Source: JAHIKV01 sp965195225
GTDB lineage: Bacteria; Planctomycetota; Planctomycetia; Pirellulales; Thermoguttaceae
Reading direction: 5' to 3'
DNA: 64,000 nucleotides
Assembly (NCBI GenBank): GCA_965195225.1
Contig: CBDAFL010000161.1
Location: forward strand, 45,846-109,845
Shown here in pieces: positions 39,186 through 48,238 of this stretch (its first letter is position 1; each line of letters starts with the position of its first letter). The translations under genes were made by a program, and so were the position numbers. The notes under the pieces are model-generated. The model was not told the origin of the DNA. It worked only from the letters and a program-made list of their open reading frames with translations, and did not search any database.

Positions 39186-39584
39186 CTAAAGCATGTCGAG
39201 TTTTTTCATCAGCCCCGGTTGCGCCGATTCCCGGATGGTTTCCAGGAATTCTATGCCGATGCGGTTGCCGTCCTCGTCCGCCCTCGAGTAGGCGACCCGC
39301 CCCAACACACATTCATCGGTCTCTTCGATCGATCCGTTCCTGACGTGGAAATCGACGCGGACGTCTTTTCCTCGTTCCAAAAACACCGCCGTGGTTACTC
39401 CCACTCCTCCGGCGCTGATGTCGAATGAGTATGCCGGCACGATAGGTCCGTCCGGCAGCACGGTCAGTTGTAACGGACAGAAAAAAGCCGCGCGCTCTAA
39501 ACGACGTTGCCCCGTCATCATCCACCCCTCGAATATATGGGATTGTTGTTTATTGGCCCATTGAGGCGCCTTTAATGTAGTCAT
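39186..39584 (-). CDS. PilZ-domain protein
   Basis: A 132-residue protein, essentially one PilZ domain that would bind cyclic di-GMP. QRRLERAAFF supplies the Arg-rich motif (RxxxR) and SFDISAGGVGV the DxSxxG motif. The C-terminus ends in a helix (SAQPGLMKKLDML). The start at 39584 follows a gttcccacgcggagtgtggg repeat that extends the open frame. It sits between gspE and gspF, suggesting second-messenger control of this machine. Confidence 0.82.
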   Translation of the reverse strand: MTTLKAPQWANKQQSHIFEGWMMTGQRRLERAAFFCPLQLTVLPDGPIVPAYSFDISAGGVGVTTAVFLERGKDVRVDFHVRNGSIEETDECVLGRVAYSRADEDGNRIGIEFLETIRESAQPGLMKKLDML

Positions 39585-39647
39585 AACAGTTATACCTTTT
39601 TTTCCTTTGGCCCGTTCCCACGCGGAGTGTGGGAACAAGATAAAACG

Positions 39648-41375
39648 TTATTCTTCGTCGCCCGTTGCGATGGTTAAAACGTCCTCCAGGCTGGCAATTC
39701 CATCCCGCACCTTGTCCAACCCGCTGTCCAACAGCAGTTTCATTCCTTCTTCGCGTGCCGTGGCGCGGAGTTCGGGCAGCGGCGCCTTGGTTTGGATCAG
39801 GTTCGACATGCGGCTGGTGATCCGCACTACCTCGAACACACCGACGCGGCCGCGATATCCAGCCCCGCGGCAGTGGTCGCAACCGGTGGGCCGATAGAGC
39901 GTTTGCCCCGTCTCCAAGCCGTGTCGCTTCGCCGTTTCCGAATCGCAATCGTACGCTTCTCTGCACTCTTTGCAGAGGCGGCGGATCAAGCGCTGGGCCT
40001 CCAGCACTCGCAGCGTCGAGGCCAGCAGAAACGGTTCGATTCCCATGTCCACCAATCGGTTGACCGCCGAAAGAGAATCGTTGGTGTGGATCGTGGAGAG
40101 GACGAAGTGACCGGTCAACGCCGCGCGGAGACAAATCTGGGCGGTCTCCTGGTCGCGGACCTCGCCAACCATGATTACGTCCGGGTCTTGCCGCAGGAAG
40201 GCCCTCAGCGCGCCGGCGAAGGTCAATCCCACCACCGTCTTCACCTGCACCTGATTCATCCCCGTAAACTTGTACTCGACCGGGTCTTCGACGGTGCAGA
40301 TGTTGGTGTCCGGTTTGTTCAGCAGGTTCAGGCAGGCGTAGAGCGTGGTGCTTTTCCCGCTGCCGGTCGGCCCTGTCACGAGCATCAAACCGTGCGGCAT
40401 CTGGATCGACTCGATGAGGTCCTTCGATTGCCGCTCGTCGAACCCCAGGCCGGTCAGTTCGATGGGGATGGCTCCTTTGTCCAATATCCGCATCACCATT
40501 TTTTCGCCGTAAACGGTGGGCACGGTGCTGACTCGGAGATCGACCCGCTTGCCCATGCCTCTCAGCGCGATGGCGCCGTCCTGGGGCACCCGCTTCTCGG
40601 CGATGTCCATTTTGGCCAGGATTTTGAAGCGGGAAATGATCGGCACGAACAACGACCGCGACGGCGGGGGTAACTCGCGGAGCGTGCCGTCCACCCGCAG
40701 ACGAATCGCGCACGAGTCCTCGAACGGCTCGATGTGGATATCGCTGGCCCCGACCCTCAACGCCTGTTCCAATATCTGGTTCACCATGCGGATCACACGT
40801 CCGTCGGGACCGGGAGGCGGCGCCAGGTCAAGCTCCAGCAACGAGTCGTCCAGTTGCTCTTCATGGCCGGCCCCTTCCGCCTCCGCCGGATACTCCTCCA
40901 CGTGGCCGATGAAGCTCGCCGAACCAGAAAGAAACATCGCGTCCAACAATTTCTCCACGAGCGTCAACGGAGCGATCAGCGACCGAATGGTCATGCCGGT
41001 GAGCAGTTGAAGCTCGTCGGCCATCAGCAGATCCTCGAACGTGGCGAAGGCAACGTCCAACTCGCCGTCGTGGACCGCCACCGGCACGAGTAGATGGTCG
41101 CGGCAGAGTTTCTCCGGCAACAGGGAGGCAAGTTGCGGGTCGATCTTCTCGTCCGACTCCTCGTACAACGGCATCATTAGATACTCGGAGTACGCCTCGG
41201 CGATCTGCTTGTCGGTTGCCAAACCTTCTTTTACGAGGATACTCTCCAGAGGATCGTTGTTCTTTGACCTGGCGTCGCCGAGGTTCTTTAGCTTCTCGGG
41301 CGAGAGAACCTCCCTGGACAGCAGAAGCTGGACCAGAAGCGGATGCTGGCTTTTCAGTTCGGCGGTGCTGTTCAT
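39648..41375 (-). CDS. gspE: GspE/PilB assembly ATPase
   Basis: A 575-residue ATPase. N-terminal MshEN-like region (residues about 1-150). Then Walker A GPTGSGKSTTLY, Asp box EDPVEYKFTGMNQVQ, Walker B DPDVIMVGEVRDQETA and His box LSTIHTNDS. The zinc tetrad is complete: CKEC and later CDHC. It powers pseudopilus or pilus assembly with GspF. The start at 41375 lies four bases after the end of the upstream gene. Confidence 0.94.
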   Translation of the reverse strand: MNSTAELKSQHPLLVQLLLSREVLSPEKLKNLGDARSKNNDPLESILVKEGLATDKQIAEAYSEYLMMPLYEESDEKIDPQLASLLPEKLCRDHLLVPVAVHDGELDVAFATFEDLLMADELQLLTGMTIRSLIAPLTLVEKLLDAMFLSGSASFIGHVEEYPAEAEGAGHEEQLDDSLLELDLAPPPGPDGRVIRMVNQILEQALRVGASDIHIEPFEDSCAIRLRVDGTLRELPPPSRSLFVPIISRFKILAKMDIAEKRVPQDGAIALRGMGKRVDLRVSTVPTVYGEKMVMRILDKGAIPIELTGLGFDERQSKDLIESIQMPHGLMLVTGPTGSGKSTTLYACLNLLNKPDTNICTVEDPVEYKFTGMNQVQVKTVVGLTFAGALRAFLRQDPDVIMVGEVRDQETAQICLRAALTGHFVLSTIHTNDSLSAVNRLVDMGIEPFLLASTLRVLEAQRLIRRLCKECREAYDCDSETAKRHGLETGQTLYRPTGCDHCRGAGYRGRVGVFEVVRITSRMSNLIQTKAPLPELRATAREEGMKLLLDSGLDKVRDGIASLEDVLTIATGDEE

Positions 41376-41379
41376 GGAA

Positions 41380-42060
41380 TTACCCTCGCGTTTTCTTGAT
41401 CGATCCGCCTCTGGCGGGGGTTGCGCGTTTGGACGCGGATTGCGCCTTCTTGCCGCTCGATTTCTTTCCGGCCGAGGCGGATTTGGAGGCAACGTTCGGA
41501 TACGTCAGCTCCATGCTGTTCTCTCCGCACTTCAACACTACCTTGTAAGGCAGCACGTTGATGACTTCGTAAGGCGTCGCCGACAAACCCGGCAGCGACA
41601 GCGTCTCCTTGGGTGCGTACAATCGGCCGTTAATTAGCGCCAGACGCCGGTCGCCCACGATGCAGGTGGCCTCGAGGGTCAGGCGTCCAGAATTGTCGGT
41701 CCGTTTGGCAGTCGGCTTGCCGCCGGCGCGGGCGCCGGTCGTAACTCGCCGATCGGTCTTGATCGTCGGGGTCTTGGCTGCGGACGGCTTTGTCCGTCCC
41801 ACGCCAGCCGAGGATTTGACCGTCGACCGGAGCACGTTTTTCAAGGAGGAAGCCAGCGTTGCGGTGTTTTCCGAAAAGGGATCGCGAATCGGGGCCGGCG
41901 GCAATTTGGGAGAGAGCAGCGCGGCGGTCAACTCCGGCGTCTTTTTCGGCACCGTGGTCTTGGGCGTGGAAAAGAACGCCATCATGCTCGGCCAGAGGCA
42001 ATAGCCCACCACGGCCAGCGCCAGCGCCCGGGGAATCACTTTGTCGAGAGGAATATCCAT
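41380..42060 (-). CDS. PilP/GspC-like membrane-anchored protein
   Basis: A 226-residue protein with an N-terminal membrane helix (about 10-29). A Lys/Pro/Thr-rich periplasmic linker (PPAPIRDPF motif near 56-64) follows. Next comes a small beta domain (GRLTLEATCIVGDRRLALIN, then VLPYKVVLKCGENSMEL). The tail is Lys/Ser-rich and basic. The IRDPF segment and the beta domain resemble PilP/GspC proteins that connect the inner-membrane complex to the outer-membrane channel. It begins one base after the PilO stop codon. Confidence 0.6.
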   Translation of the reverse strand: MDIPLDKVIPRALALAVVGYCLWPSMMAFFSTPKTTVPKKTPELTAALLSPKLPPAPIRDPFSENTATLASSLKNVLRSTVKSSAGVGRTKPSAAKTPTIKTDRRVTTGARAGGKPTAKRTDNSGRLTLEATCIVGDRRLALINGRLYAPKETLSLPGLSATPYEVINVLPYKVVLKCGENSMELTYPNVASKSASAGKKSSGKKAQSASKRATPARGGSIKKTRG

Positions 42061-42061
42061 G

Positions 42062-42610
42062 TCAACTCGTCAGTCCCAATACGGTCATCCGCAGAACGGT
42101 GACGTGTTTTCCGCTGCGCGACGGCGCGATTGAAATCTCATCCACCCGCAACAGCCTTTTGTTCGACTCCAGCCAACGGATAAACTTGTCCATTTCCAAA
42201 TACGATCCTTCCAACTCTACCTTCAGAATGATCGCCCGATAGGGGCCAACGCGTTTTGGTTCGCGACAGTCAAACCTGATGAGCTTCAGCGGGAAAAGCC
42301 GAATTCCGTCGAGCATGTACTGCACCCATTCCTTGCTGTCGGTGTTGCGGGGAATCCGGTCCTCGAATTTGTCGTACTGCTTCTGCAATTGCTCCATGTC
42401 GGTAGCCAGTTGGATTAGTTTCTTGTCGCGCTCCAGCTTTTTCGTCGTCTCGACGATCTCCTCGTGCAGCGGACTGTAGACGGCGAAATAGCCGACCGCC
42501 AACACCACCGCTATCACGCATATCCGCAGGCGCACGGGATCGTGCAACTGCTCGAGCACGTTGGATACGATGTTGCTGGTCCGGCGATCGTCGGATTCGG
42601 TCGCGCTCAT
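42062..42610 (-). CDS. PilO/GspM-like inner-membrane protein
   Basis: A 182-residue protein with one membrane helix (about 31-50, ICVIAVVLAVGYFAVYSPL), a coiled coil (residues about 50-85) and a small ferredoxin-like domain, the PilO layout. The start at 42610 follows GGGGAC-type sequence; a longer open frame upstream covers repeat DNA. Confidence 0.7.
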   Translation of the reverse strand: MSATESDDRRTSNIVSNVLEQLHDPVRLRICVIAVVLAVGYFAVYSPLHEEIVETTKKLERDKKLIQLATDMEQLQKQYDKFEDRIPRNTDSKEWVQYMLDGIRLFPLKLIRFDCREPKRVGPYRAIILKVELEGSYLEMDKFIRWLESNKRLLRVDEISIAPSRSGKHVTVLRMTVLGLTS

Positions 42611-42670
42611 TTCGTCCCCTTTCCGCATAATATGAGGGTGTCCGAAAATTGGCCCGCAAAAACAGCTATT

Positions 42671-42750
42671 TAGCCCCGGGTGAATACACCCGGGGCACGA
42701 TCTGGCACACCCAACCACCGCTACCCGCCGTGTATTCACGGCGGGCTAAA
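42671..42750. repeat. TAGCCCCGGGTGAATACACCCGGGG paired hairpins
   Basis: Two hairpins built on the same tattcac core: ccccgggtgaatacacccggg (42674 onward) and cccgccgtgtattcacggcgg (42724 onward). They lie between the PilM/N-like and PilO-like genes. Confidence 0.75.
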
Positions 42751-42809
42751 TGTTACTAATGATTTAATGATTTATTGTTTACAGCACTGTTTAGAGAATG
42801 ATTCGCAGG

Positions 42810-44282
42810 TCATTTGGCCTTTGGTAAACAGACGATGGTGAACGCAGCCACGGTCGACTTCCTGTCCCGCGATAGCGACCGCTTGATGTCCGTCAGATTC
42901 ACCGAGCCGAAATCGCGTTGCAGCAGCGGATCGTGGCGAAGCTCTTCGAGAAACTCGTCAATTTCACGGGGAGCGGAACCGTCGGCCATCTGAGGCACAA
43001 TCGCGCGGAACAGCAGGGATTTCTTGGCCGCCCTTCTGGTTTTTCGGCCGGATTCCAGTATCCACTCTCCGTTGAACGTGCTGAGCACGGCTTCGGTGGG
43101 AAGTCGGACCGAAATGTCTCGAGTGTACTCGGTCCAAAGAATCCGGGTATCGAGATACTTGTAGACCGCCTCGACCTTCTTCGCCAGGTTTTCGGTTTTC
43201 TTTTTCAGATTTTTCGACTCCGATGCGTTAAGACATTTGTGGCTGCTGCTCTGGGCGCGCACCCCCGCGTACGATTCTTCCAATTTCATCGAATGGGCGA
43301 AGAGCGTCACTCCCAACCAGGCGACCAGCAGCGAGGTGTAAGCCAGGTCCCACCAGGGAAATATTTCCAATATCGAAGCACGCGCCTTCAACGAGCGCGC
43401 CAGATCAAACGCCTTGGTGTTCTGGTTCAGGCAGCCCATCGCCAATCCGTAGGCCGTCGCGGCGCCGTCCAGCGCCGGGCCGTCTTGCCAGACCACGCGG
43501 ATGCTTAGCTCCGAGGGCAACTGCTCCTGTTGAAGACGCTCGTGCAGGTCCGCGCGGCCATGAATGACCGCATATTCCAGAGACGATTCGACGCCGTAAT
43601 TTTTCCCCTGCGTTTGCAGGGTCCGGGCCGCGGAGAGGATGGCAGCGCCTTCGGCGCCGGCGGGCAGGGTAAACGTTTTCCAGGCCAAAGGTTGACTGTC
43701 TGCAACCATCGCGGCCAACCCCTGGGTAGCTCCCAGGAACACACACAACGTCGTCTTCGAGCGGCGTGGATACTTTCGCTGTGCGGTCGCCATCCGCACC
43801 AACGCGCAAGGCGATGGCTCGGCCCGGACGGGCCGCACGCCCAACTTGTCCAAGGCCGCCACGACGCCGGCCATGTATTTCTTCCGGCAGGCGGCAACGC
43901 TTGCCACGGGCGACTTGCGCACGGTGCTCACGAGCATATCGGCGGTCAAGTCGTCGATGCTGATGGTTGGTGAGCAAAGCGATTTGTGCAGCATCTCCTC
44001 GGCCGTCGGCTTGCTGCCGGCGGCAATCGGCCGCGTGCCGAAGAAGAGCCGGGAACCGGGTAATCCCACGACCACGGGGACGCGGCGTTTGGAGCCCAGC
44101 AAAGGTTCCAGCAGCTTTTTCAGCACGTCCGCCAAGTTGTCCGGCGAATACGGCTCGCTTGCCGAGGCGACCTCGACCGGACCCAGCGGCGTGAAGGCCA
44201 CCTTGCTGACCGAAATCTCATGCTCGCCCAGACAAACTCCAATCGCCTTGTGCAGGGCATATTTGGCCAGCAGTGATTTCAT
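42810..44282 (-). CDS. PilM-PilN (GspL-like) fusion protein
   Basis: A 490-residue protein. Residues about 10-295 have the actin-like layout of PilM/GspL (AIGVCLGEHEISVSKV at the start, VVVGLPGSRLFFGT). A membrane helix follows (about 312-332), then a helical periplasmic part (about 335-490) like PilN. One polypeptide thus covers both functions, as in GspL. It would recruit the GspE ATPase to the inner membrane. The PilO- and PilP-like genes follow on the same strand. Confidence 0.7.
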   Translation of the reverse strand: MKSLLAKYALHKAIGVCLGEHEISVSKVAFTPLGPVEVASASEPYSPDNLADVLKKLLEPLLGSKRRVPVVVGLPGSRLFFGTRPIAAGSKPTAEEMLHKSLCSPTISIDDLTADMLVSTVRKSPVASVAACRKKYMAGVVAALDKLGVRPVRAEPSPCALVRMATAQRKYPRRSKTTLCVFLGATQGLAAMVADSQPLAWKTFTLPAGAEGAAILSAARTLQTQGKNYGVESSLEYAVIHGRADLHERLQQEQLPSELSIRVVWQDGPALDGAATAYGLAMGCLNQNTKAFDLARSLKARASILEIFPWWDLAYTSLLVAWLGVTLFAHSMKLEESYAGVRAQSSSHKCLNASESKNLKKKTENLAKKVEAVYKYLDTRILWTEYTRDISVRLPTEAVLSTFNGEWILESGRKTRRAAKKSLLFRAIVPQMADGSAPREIDEFLEELRHDPLLQRDFGSVNLTDIKRSLSRDRKSTVAAFTIVCLPKAK

Positions 44283-44330
44283 GGCGGCGTAACACCTTCT
44301 CTCTCACGCGAATAATGTCGATTGTAGCGG

Positions 44331-44391
44331 GGTGGCACTGGCGTTTCGTCAGTGTTGGCCGGAACACGGGCAAGATGCCCGTGCCACCCGT
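44331..44391. repeat. GGGTGGCACTGGCG...GTGCCACCC double-hairpin repeat
   Basis: A second copy of the element at 25446-25504, in the same orientation, between the pilin and PilM/N-like genes. Confidence 0.85.
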
Positions 44392-44517
44392 CCGCTAAGC
44401 GGTCCCCCCGACATTTTACGTCTGACGGGGCTACGATGTACTCTGTAATAAACCTAAAAAAGTGGGCGGCCAAGACGGCCGCCCACCGTAGACGCTTAAC
44501 AGGCATGGTAGCCGCTG

Positions 44518-44967
44518 CTACGTGCCCATCGGGTTGATATCCGGGATGGTGGCAATGTTGAGATCACCCGAGGTGGAGTCCCAGCCTTCATTCGTGAAGG
44601 TGACCGTGTACGGACCGTAGCTGCTCGTCGCTTCGACTCGAGTCAGGGTCAGCGTCCAGGTAGGATTGCCGTCCGCGGCCTGCTCGGCCGTGACTTCGCC
44701 GAGGGTGAAATACTTCGGATCCGACTGGGTAATGTCCAGGTCGGTTGCGAGGTCGGTGGTATAAATGCCTTCTTTGGCGAGGTATCGCTCTTGCGCGGCG
44801 CGGACCGCGGAGAGATACTGGAACGCCTCGGCGGCCTTCGACCGCTCGACCGATTTCAGGAACCGCGGCACGCCAAAGGCGGCCAACACGCCGATGATCA
44901 CGATGACCACGGCCAACTCGACCAGTGTGAACCCCTTGCGGGTTCCAGCTTCAGGCTTCCGAAACAT
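44518..44967 (-). CDS. Type IV pilin-like major subunit
   Basis: A 149-residue prepilin. Leader MFRKPEAGTRKG, mature start FTLVELAVVIVIIGVLAAFG with Glu at +5, then the canonical pilin helix (KAAEAFQYLSAVRAAQERYL) and a short C-terminal beta domain with few cysteines. It is the first gene of the cluster on - and has a 235-base gap after it, so it may be expressed at a different level from the rest. The start at 44967 gives a normal short leader. Confidence 0.88.
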   Translation of the reverse strand: MFRKPEAGTRKGFTLVELAVVIVIIGVLAAFGVPRFLKSVERSKAAEAFQYLSAVRAAQERYLAKEGIYTTDLATDLDITQSDPKYFTLGEVTAEQAADGNPTWTLTLTRVEATSSYGPYTVTFTNEGWDSTSGDLNIATIPDINPMGT

Positions 44968-45335
44968 GTTACTTGTCTCCCTTGTTTTGTGCCGTGGGCG
45001 GCACGTGGATGTGAGAAAAACACGCATCTTACATAAAGGGCCGTTTGGTGTGCCGCCCACCAGCCGCATGGCCGTAAGGCTCTTACCACCGAAACCCTTT
45101 AGTAAACGGTTAGGTCGCTTTCGGCGGATTGTCAAATCGGATTTCTCCGCTGCCGGGGGGTGAAATAGGAGTAGACCGTCGAGATTAGCGGGGCAGGGAC
45201 TAAAAAAAACCCCATATTTGGCGGGTCACAAGACGGATTTCCTAATTCGTCCTATTGACGGGCTCCCCGATTCCTGGTCCATGCGGAAGGTGAGATTTCC
45301 GGCTATCTTACACCTTCCAAAGGGGGACCAGAAGC
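44968..45335. other. Pilin upstream region and IS remnant border
   Basis: It holds the probable promoter region of the pilin gene on - and, toward 45180-45335, sequence that may be the left part of an insertion-sequence remnant (see the OrfA fragment). There is an inverted pair around ccgtttggtgtgccgccc (45041 onward) and gtgggcggcacgtgg (44994 onward). No gene is seen. Confidence 0.5.
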
Positions 45336-45515
45336 ATGAAACGGAAGCGATTTACGGAGGAGCAGATTGCCTTTGCCCTGCGGCAGGTGGAATCGGGAAG
45401 GGCGGTGACCGAGATCACCCGTAAGCCTGGGGTCTCGGAGCAGACGTTTTATCGTTGGAAGCGGAAGTTTGCCGGGCTGGGCGAACCAGCCGCCCCTTTG
45501 GGGCAAAAATCATAA
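45336..45515 (+). pseudogene. IS3-family transposase OrfA fragment
   Basis: A 59-codon frame starts MKRKRFTEEQIAFALRQVES and continues to VSEQTFYRWKRKFAGLG, the HTH of IS3-family OrfA proteins. Full OrfA is about 90-100 residues, and no OrfB with a DDE domain follows. The frame ends two bases before the recA stop codon, coming from the opposite strand. The element is therefore truncated by or against the recA 3' end. Confidence 0.75.
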
Positions 45516-45517
45516 TG

Positions 45518-46594
45518 TCACTCCGCAGCGCCGTTCGGCTCGACGGGGGCCGCCAGACCGGTGACGACGAGTATCTTTTGGCGGAGTTCCTCGACCAGTT
45601 CGGGGTTCTCCTTGAGATATTCGCGGACCTTCTCGCGGCCTTGGCCGAGTTGCACGTCGCCGTAGCGGAACCATGCCCCGACGCGGATGACCAGATTGTT
45701 CGACAACGCCATGTCCAGGATGTCGGTCTCGTAGCTGATGCCGTTGGTATGCATCATATCGAACTCGGCGACGCGGAAGGGCGGGGCCACCTTGTTCTTG
45801 ACCACCTTCGCCCGGACCCGCTGGCCGGTCACCTGATCGCCGTCCTTGATCTGGCTGATCCGCCGCACGTCGATTCGGCAGGAGGAGTAGAACTTCAGTG
45901 CCCGGCCGCCGGGCGTGGTCTCCGGGCTGCCGAACATCACGCCGATCTTCTCGCGGATCTGGTTGATGAAGATCACCGAGGTCTTCGACTTGGAGATAGC
46001 GCCGGTCAGTTTTCGCATCGACTGGCTCATCAGCCGGGCCTGTAGTCCGACGTGCGAGTCGCCGATCTCGCCGTCGAGTTCCTTCTTGGGGACCAAGGCC
46101 GCCACTGAGTCAATGACGATCACGTCCACGGCGTTGCTCTTGATGAGCATTTCGGTGATTTGCATTGCCTCCTCGCCGCAGCCCGGCTGGCTTACCAGGA
46201 GCGTCTCCAGTTCGACGCCGAGTTTTTTCGCCCAAGTTGGGTCCAGGGCGTGTTCGGCGTCGATGAAGGCGGCTATGCCTCCGAGGCGTTGGGCGCTGGC
46301 GATCACGTGCAGTGCGAGGGTCGTCTTGCCGCTCGATTCAGGGCCGAAGATTTCGGCCACTCTTCCGCTGGGAATGCCCTGTCCGCCCAGGGCTATGTCC
46401 AACGACAGGCTGCCGGTCGGGATGCCGCGGATCGGGATGGTGGTGCCGACGCCCAGCGGCATGATTGCCCCTTCGCCGAACGCCTTTTCGATCTGGGCAA
46501 CGGTGTTTTTCAGCATCGGGTTGGAGTCGAGGATGGTCGGCGTGCTGCTTTTGCCGGCGGCGGCTTTGGCGGATGGAGCGGTTTTTTTCGCCAT
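45518..46594 (-). CDS. recA: RecA recombinase
   Basis: A 358-residue RecA. Walker A GPESSGKTTLALHVI, Walker B VDVIVIDSVAALVPKKELDG, and the DNA-binding loop regions with MSQSMRKLTGAISKSKTSVI and NQIREKIGVMFGSPETTPGG. It has a Lys/Ala-rich N-terminal extension of about 20 residues and a short C-terminus. No lexA or recX gene is next to it. An IS fragment abuts its 3' end without truncating the protein. Confidence 0.97.
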   Translation of the reverse strand: MAKKTAPSAKAAAGKSSTPTILDSNPMLKNTVAQIEKAFGEGAIMPLGVGTTIPIRGIPTGSLSLDIALGGQGIPSGRVAEIFGPESSGKTTLALHVIASAQRLGGIAAFIDAEHALDPTWAKKLGVELETLLVSQPGCGEEAMQITEMLIKSNAVDVIVIDSVAALVPKKELDGEIGDSHVGLQARLMSQSMRKLTGAISKSKTSVIFINQIREKIGVMFGSPETTPGGRALKFYSSCRIDVRRISQIKDGDQVTGQRVRAKVVKNKVAPPFRVAEFDMMHTNGISYETDILDMALSNNLVIRVGAWFRYGDVQLGQGREKVREYLKENPELVEELRQKILVVTGLAAPVEPNGAAE

Positions 46595-47001
46595 GGAGTT
46601 TCTCGCTTTGGTTTATTGGGGCTAATGTGCAATGTGAACTTGTGTATATGTGTATCGCAATTCCGCTCGGAATGCAATATTCGTTTAGCCGTGTGATCCG
46701 TTTTGCACAGCCGAGGCGTTTCGCGGGGGCCGCTTGTTACCTCGCCACGATGGTTGATCTTACCGGCCGGGGCGGTTTTTGACGAGGGGGTAACCGTTCA
46801 CAGGGGACTGTCCCAATTTTCGCGGCGTGAAGGACGTTGCCTTGGGAAATCGCTTGACCGCCGCGAAAATGGGACTGTCCCCCTGGCACCGTGGGAAGGG
46901 GACAGGTTGCCAACCTGTCCTACCTACCATTGCCCCGCGTGGACGCGGGGGCTAAACTTACCCCCTGATCTCTGACTTCTGACCTCTGACCTCTGCTCCC
47001 A
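46595..47001. other. Intergenic region with two repeat elements
   Basis: The gap between divergent recA and the transporter gene holds the likely recA promoter and two repeats: a REP-like element (46790-46886) and a ggacaggttgccaacctgtc palindrome (46899-46922). A gacctctgacctctg run follows at 46980-46996. No gene is seen. Confidence 0.7.
46790..46886. repeat. REP-like element with GGTAACCGTTCACAGGGGACTG end
   Basis: The left arm contains caggggactgtcccaatttt then cgcggc (46801-46826). The right arm is its near complement, gccgcgaaaatgggactgtc (46859 onward). The outer ggtaaccgttcacagggg is shared with the element at 63450-63490. Confidence 0.75.
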
Positions 47002-48060
47002 TTGTCCCCATTGCTCGGAAATCGTAACGCCCTGGGTGGCGTCGCCTTTTGCCTCCTCTCGGCGCTGGGCTATACCGCCTCGAATATCTGCATGCGGCAG
47101 TTGACTGCCATGCACTGCGATACGTTTTGGGCGGTTTTCAATCGGGAACTGGTCACGACGGTAGTCGTCGGGGTGTGGTTGCTGCGTCGGGCGGTTCGCC
47201 TAAAGGGAACGGGGCCGATTTGTGCAACGACCAACGCCGCGCGTCGGTGCCCGCCTTCGGGCCACTCCGCGGCAAATCGGACCCGTCCCCTTTCGACTTT
47301 GCCGGCGGGCCGCGAGCTGGGGCTGCTCCTGCTCGTGGGCCTGCTGATCCAGGTGGCCGGCAACGTCTGCGTCCAGTGGTCGCTCGGCGTCGTGGGACTG
47401 GCCGTCACAATACCCGCCATGTTCGGCGCGATGATTGCCAGCGGGGCGGTGATCGGCCGGGTCTGGCTCGGCGAGCGGGTATCGAGCCGGTCGATTACGG
47501 CCGTCGCAGTGCTCCTCGGGTCGCTGGCGCTGCTGGGCATCGGCGCCAAGGCTGCGGGCTGCTCGATCGCCGAAGCCGAGTCCATGACGCCTAATCCGCT
47601 GTTAATGGTCCTGGCGGTGGCCGCGGCCGGACTGGCTGGAACAGTGTACGCCCTGCTCTGCGCGGTGATCCGCCGGAGCGTGACTGGAAACACGTCGCCG
47701 GCCGCCGTGGCCTTTCTGGTCACGCTGATGGGCTTCGTCGGCCTGGGGCCGATTTGCGTTTACCGGCTCGGCGTTCCGGCGCTGCTGGAGACGCCCGTAG
47801 ATCAGTTTATCTTGATGATCGCCGGCGGCGTTTTCAATCTCGGCGCGTTTTTAGCGCTTATTCACGGTTTGCAGCGGACCACGGTGGTCCATGCCAACGC
47901 GGTGAACGCCTCGCAGGTGGCGATGGCGGCCGTGGCCGGGATAGCGTTGTTCGCCGAGCCGCCCACCGTTTGGCTGTTGTTGGGGGTCTGCCTGACAATT
48001 TTCGGTATCGCGTGGATCGACCGGCCGGCGGAGGCGGTCGAAGAAATCCTCCCACCGTGA
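47002..48060 (+). CDS. DMT-superfamily (EamA) transporter
   Basis: A 352-residue inner-membrane protein with about ten predicted helices in two EamA halves. The first half begins LGGVAFCLLSALGYTASNIC and the second LLMVLAVAAAGLAGTVYALL. The substrate is unknown. Residues about 67-97, a loop between helices 2 and 3, are encoded by a palindromic repeat (47202-47293) and are rich in Arg and Pro with extra Cys. The first candidate start is TTG at 47002 with no clear ribosome binding site, so the N-terminus is uncertain. Confidence 0.75.
   Translation: MSPLLGNRNALGGVAFCLLSALGYTASNICMRQLTAMHCDTFWAVFNRELVTTVVVGVWLLRRAVRLKGTGPICATTNAARRCPPSGHSAANRTRPLSTLPAGRELGLLLLVGLLIQVAGNVCVQWSLGVVGLAVTIPAMFGAMIASGAVIGRVWLGERVSSRSITAVAVLLGSLALLGIGAKAAGCSIAEAESMTPNPLLMVLAVAAAGLAGTVYALLCAVIRRSVTGNTSPAAVAFLVTLMGFVGLGPICVYRLGVPALLETPVDQFILMIAGGVFNLGAFLALIHGLQRTTVVHANAVNASQVAMAAVAGIALFAEPPTVWLLLGVCLTIFGIAWIDRPAEAVEEILPP
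47202..47293. repeat. Palindromic element in frame within the transporter gene
   Basis: Arms 47202-47222 and 47273-47293 match at 19 of 21 positions as reverse complements (aaagggaacggggccgattt / aaatcggacccgtccccttt). The ends are of the ggggacgg type seen in the REP-like family. Confidence 0.85.
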
Positions 48061-48116
48061 GGCCGCCGTCCGTCGGCTTTACACACGGGGTGGTTTCTGG
48101 TGAAATAGCCGGTGGC

Positions 48117-48176
48117 CGGGTGGCATGGGCATCTTGCCCGTGTTCCGGCCGACACTGGCAAGACGCCAGTGCCACC
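48117..48176. repeat. Inverted copy of the GGGTGGCACTGGCG double-hairpin repeat
   Basis: It reads ggtggcatgggcatcttgcc on the left and cactggcaagacgccagtgc on the right, the reverse orientation of the copies at 25446 and 44331. It lies in the gap before hydB. Confidence 0.85.
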
Positions 48177-48238
48177 TGTCGGCCAAAAGAACCTCACGCC
48201 GCCGTTTCGGCGGCTGCTAAACGATATTGGGGGCATCC

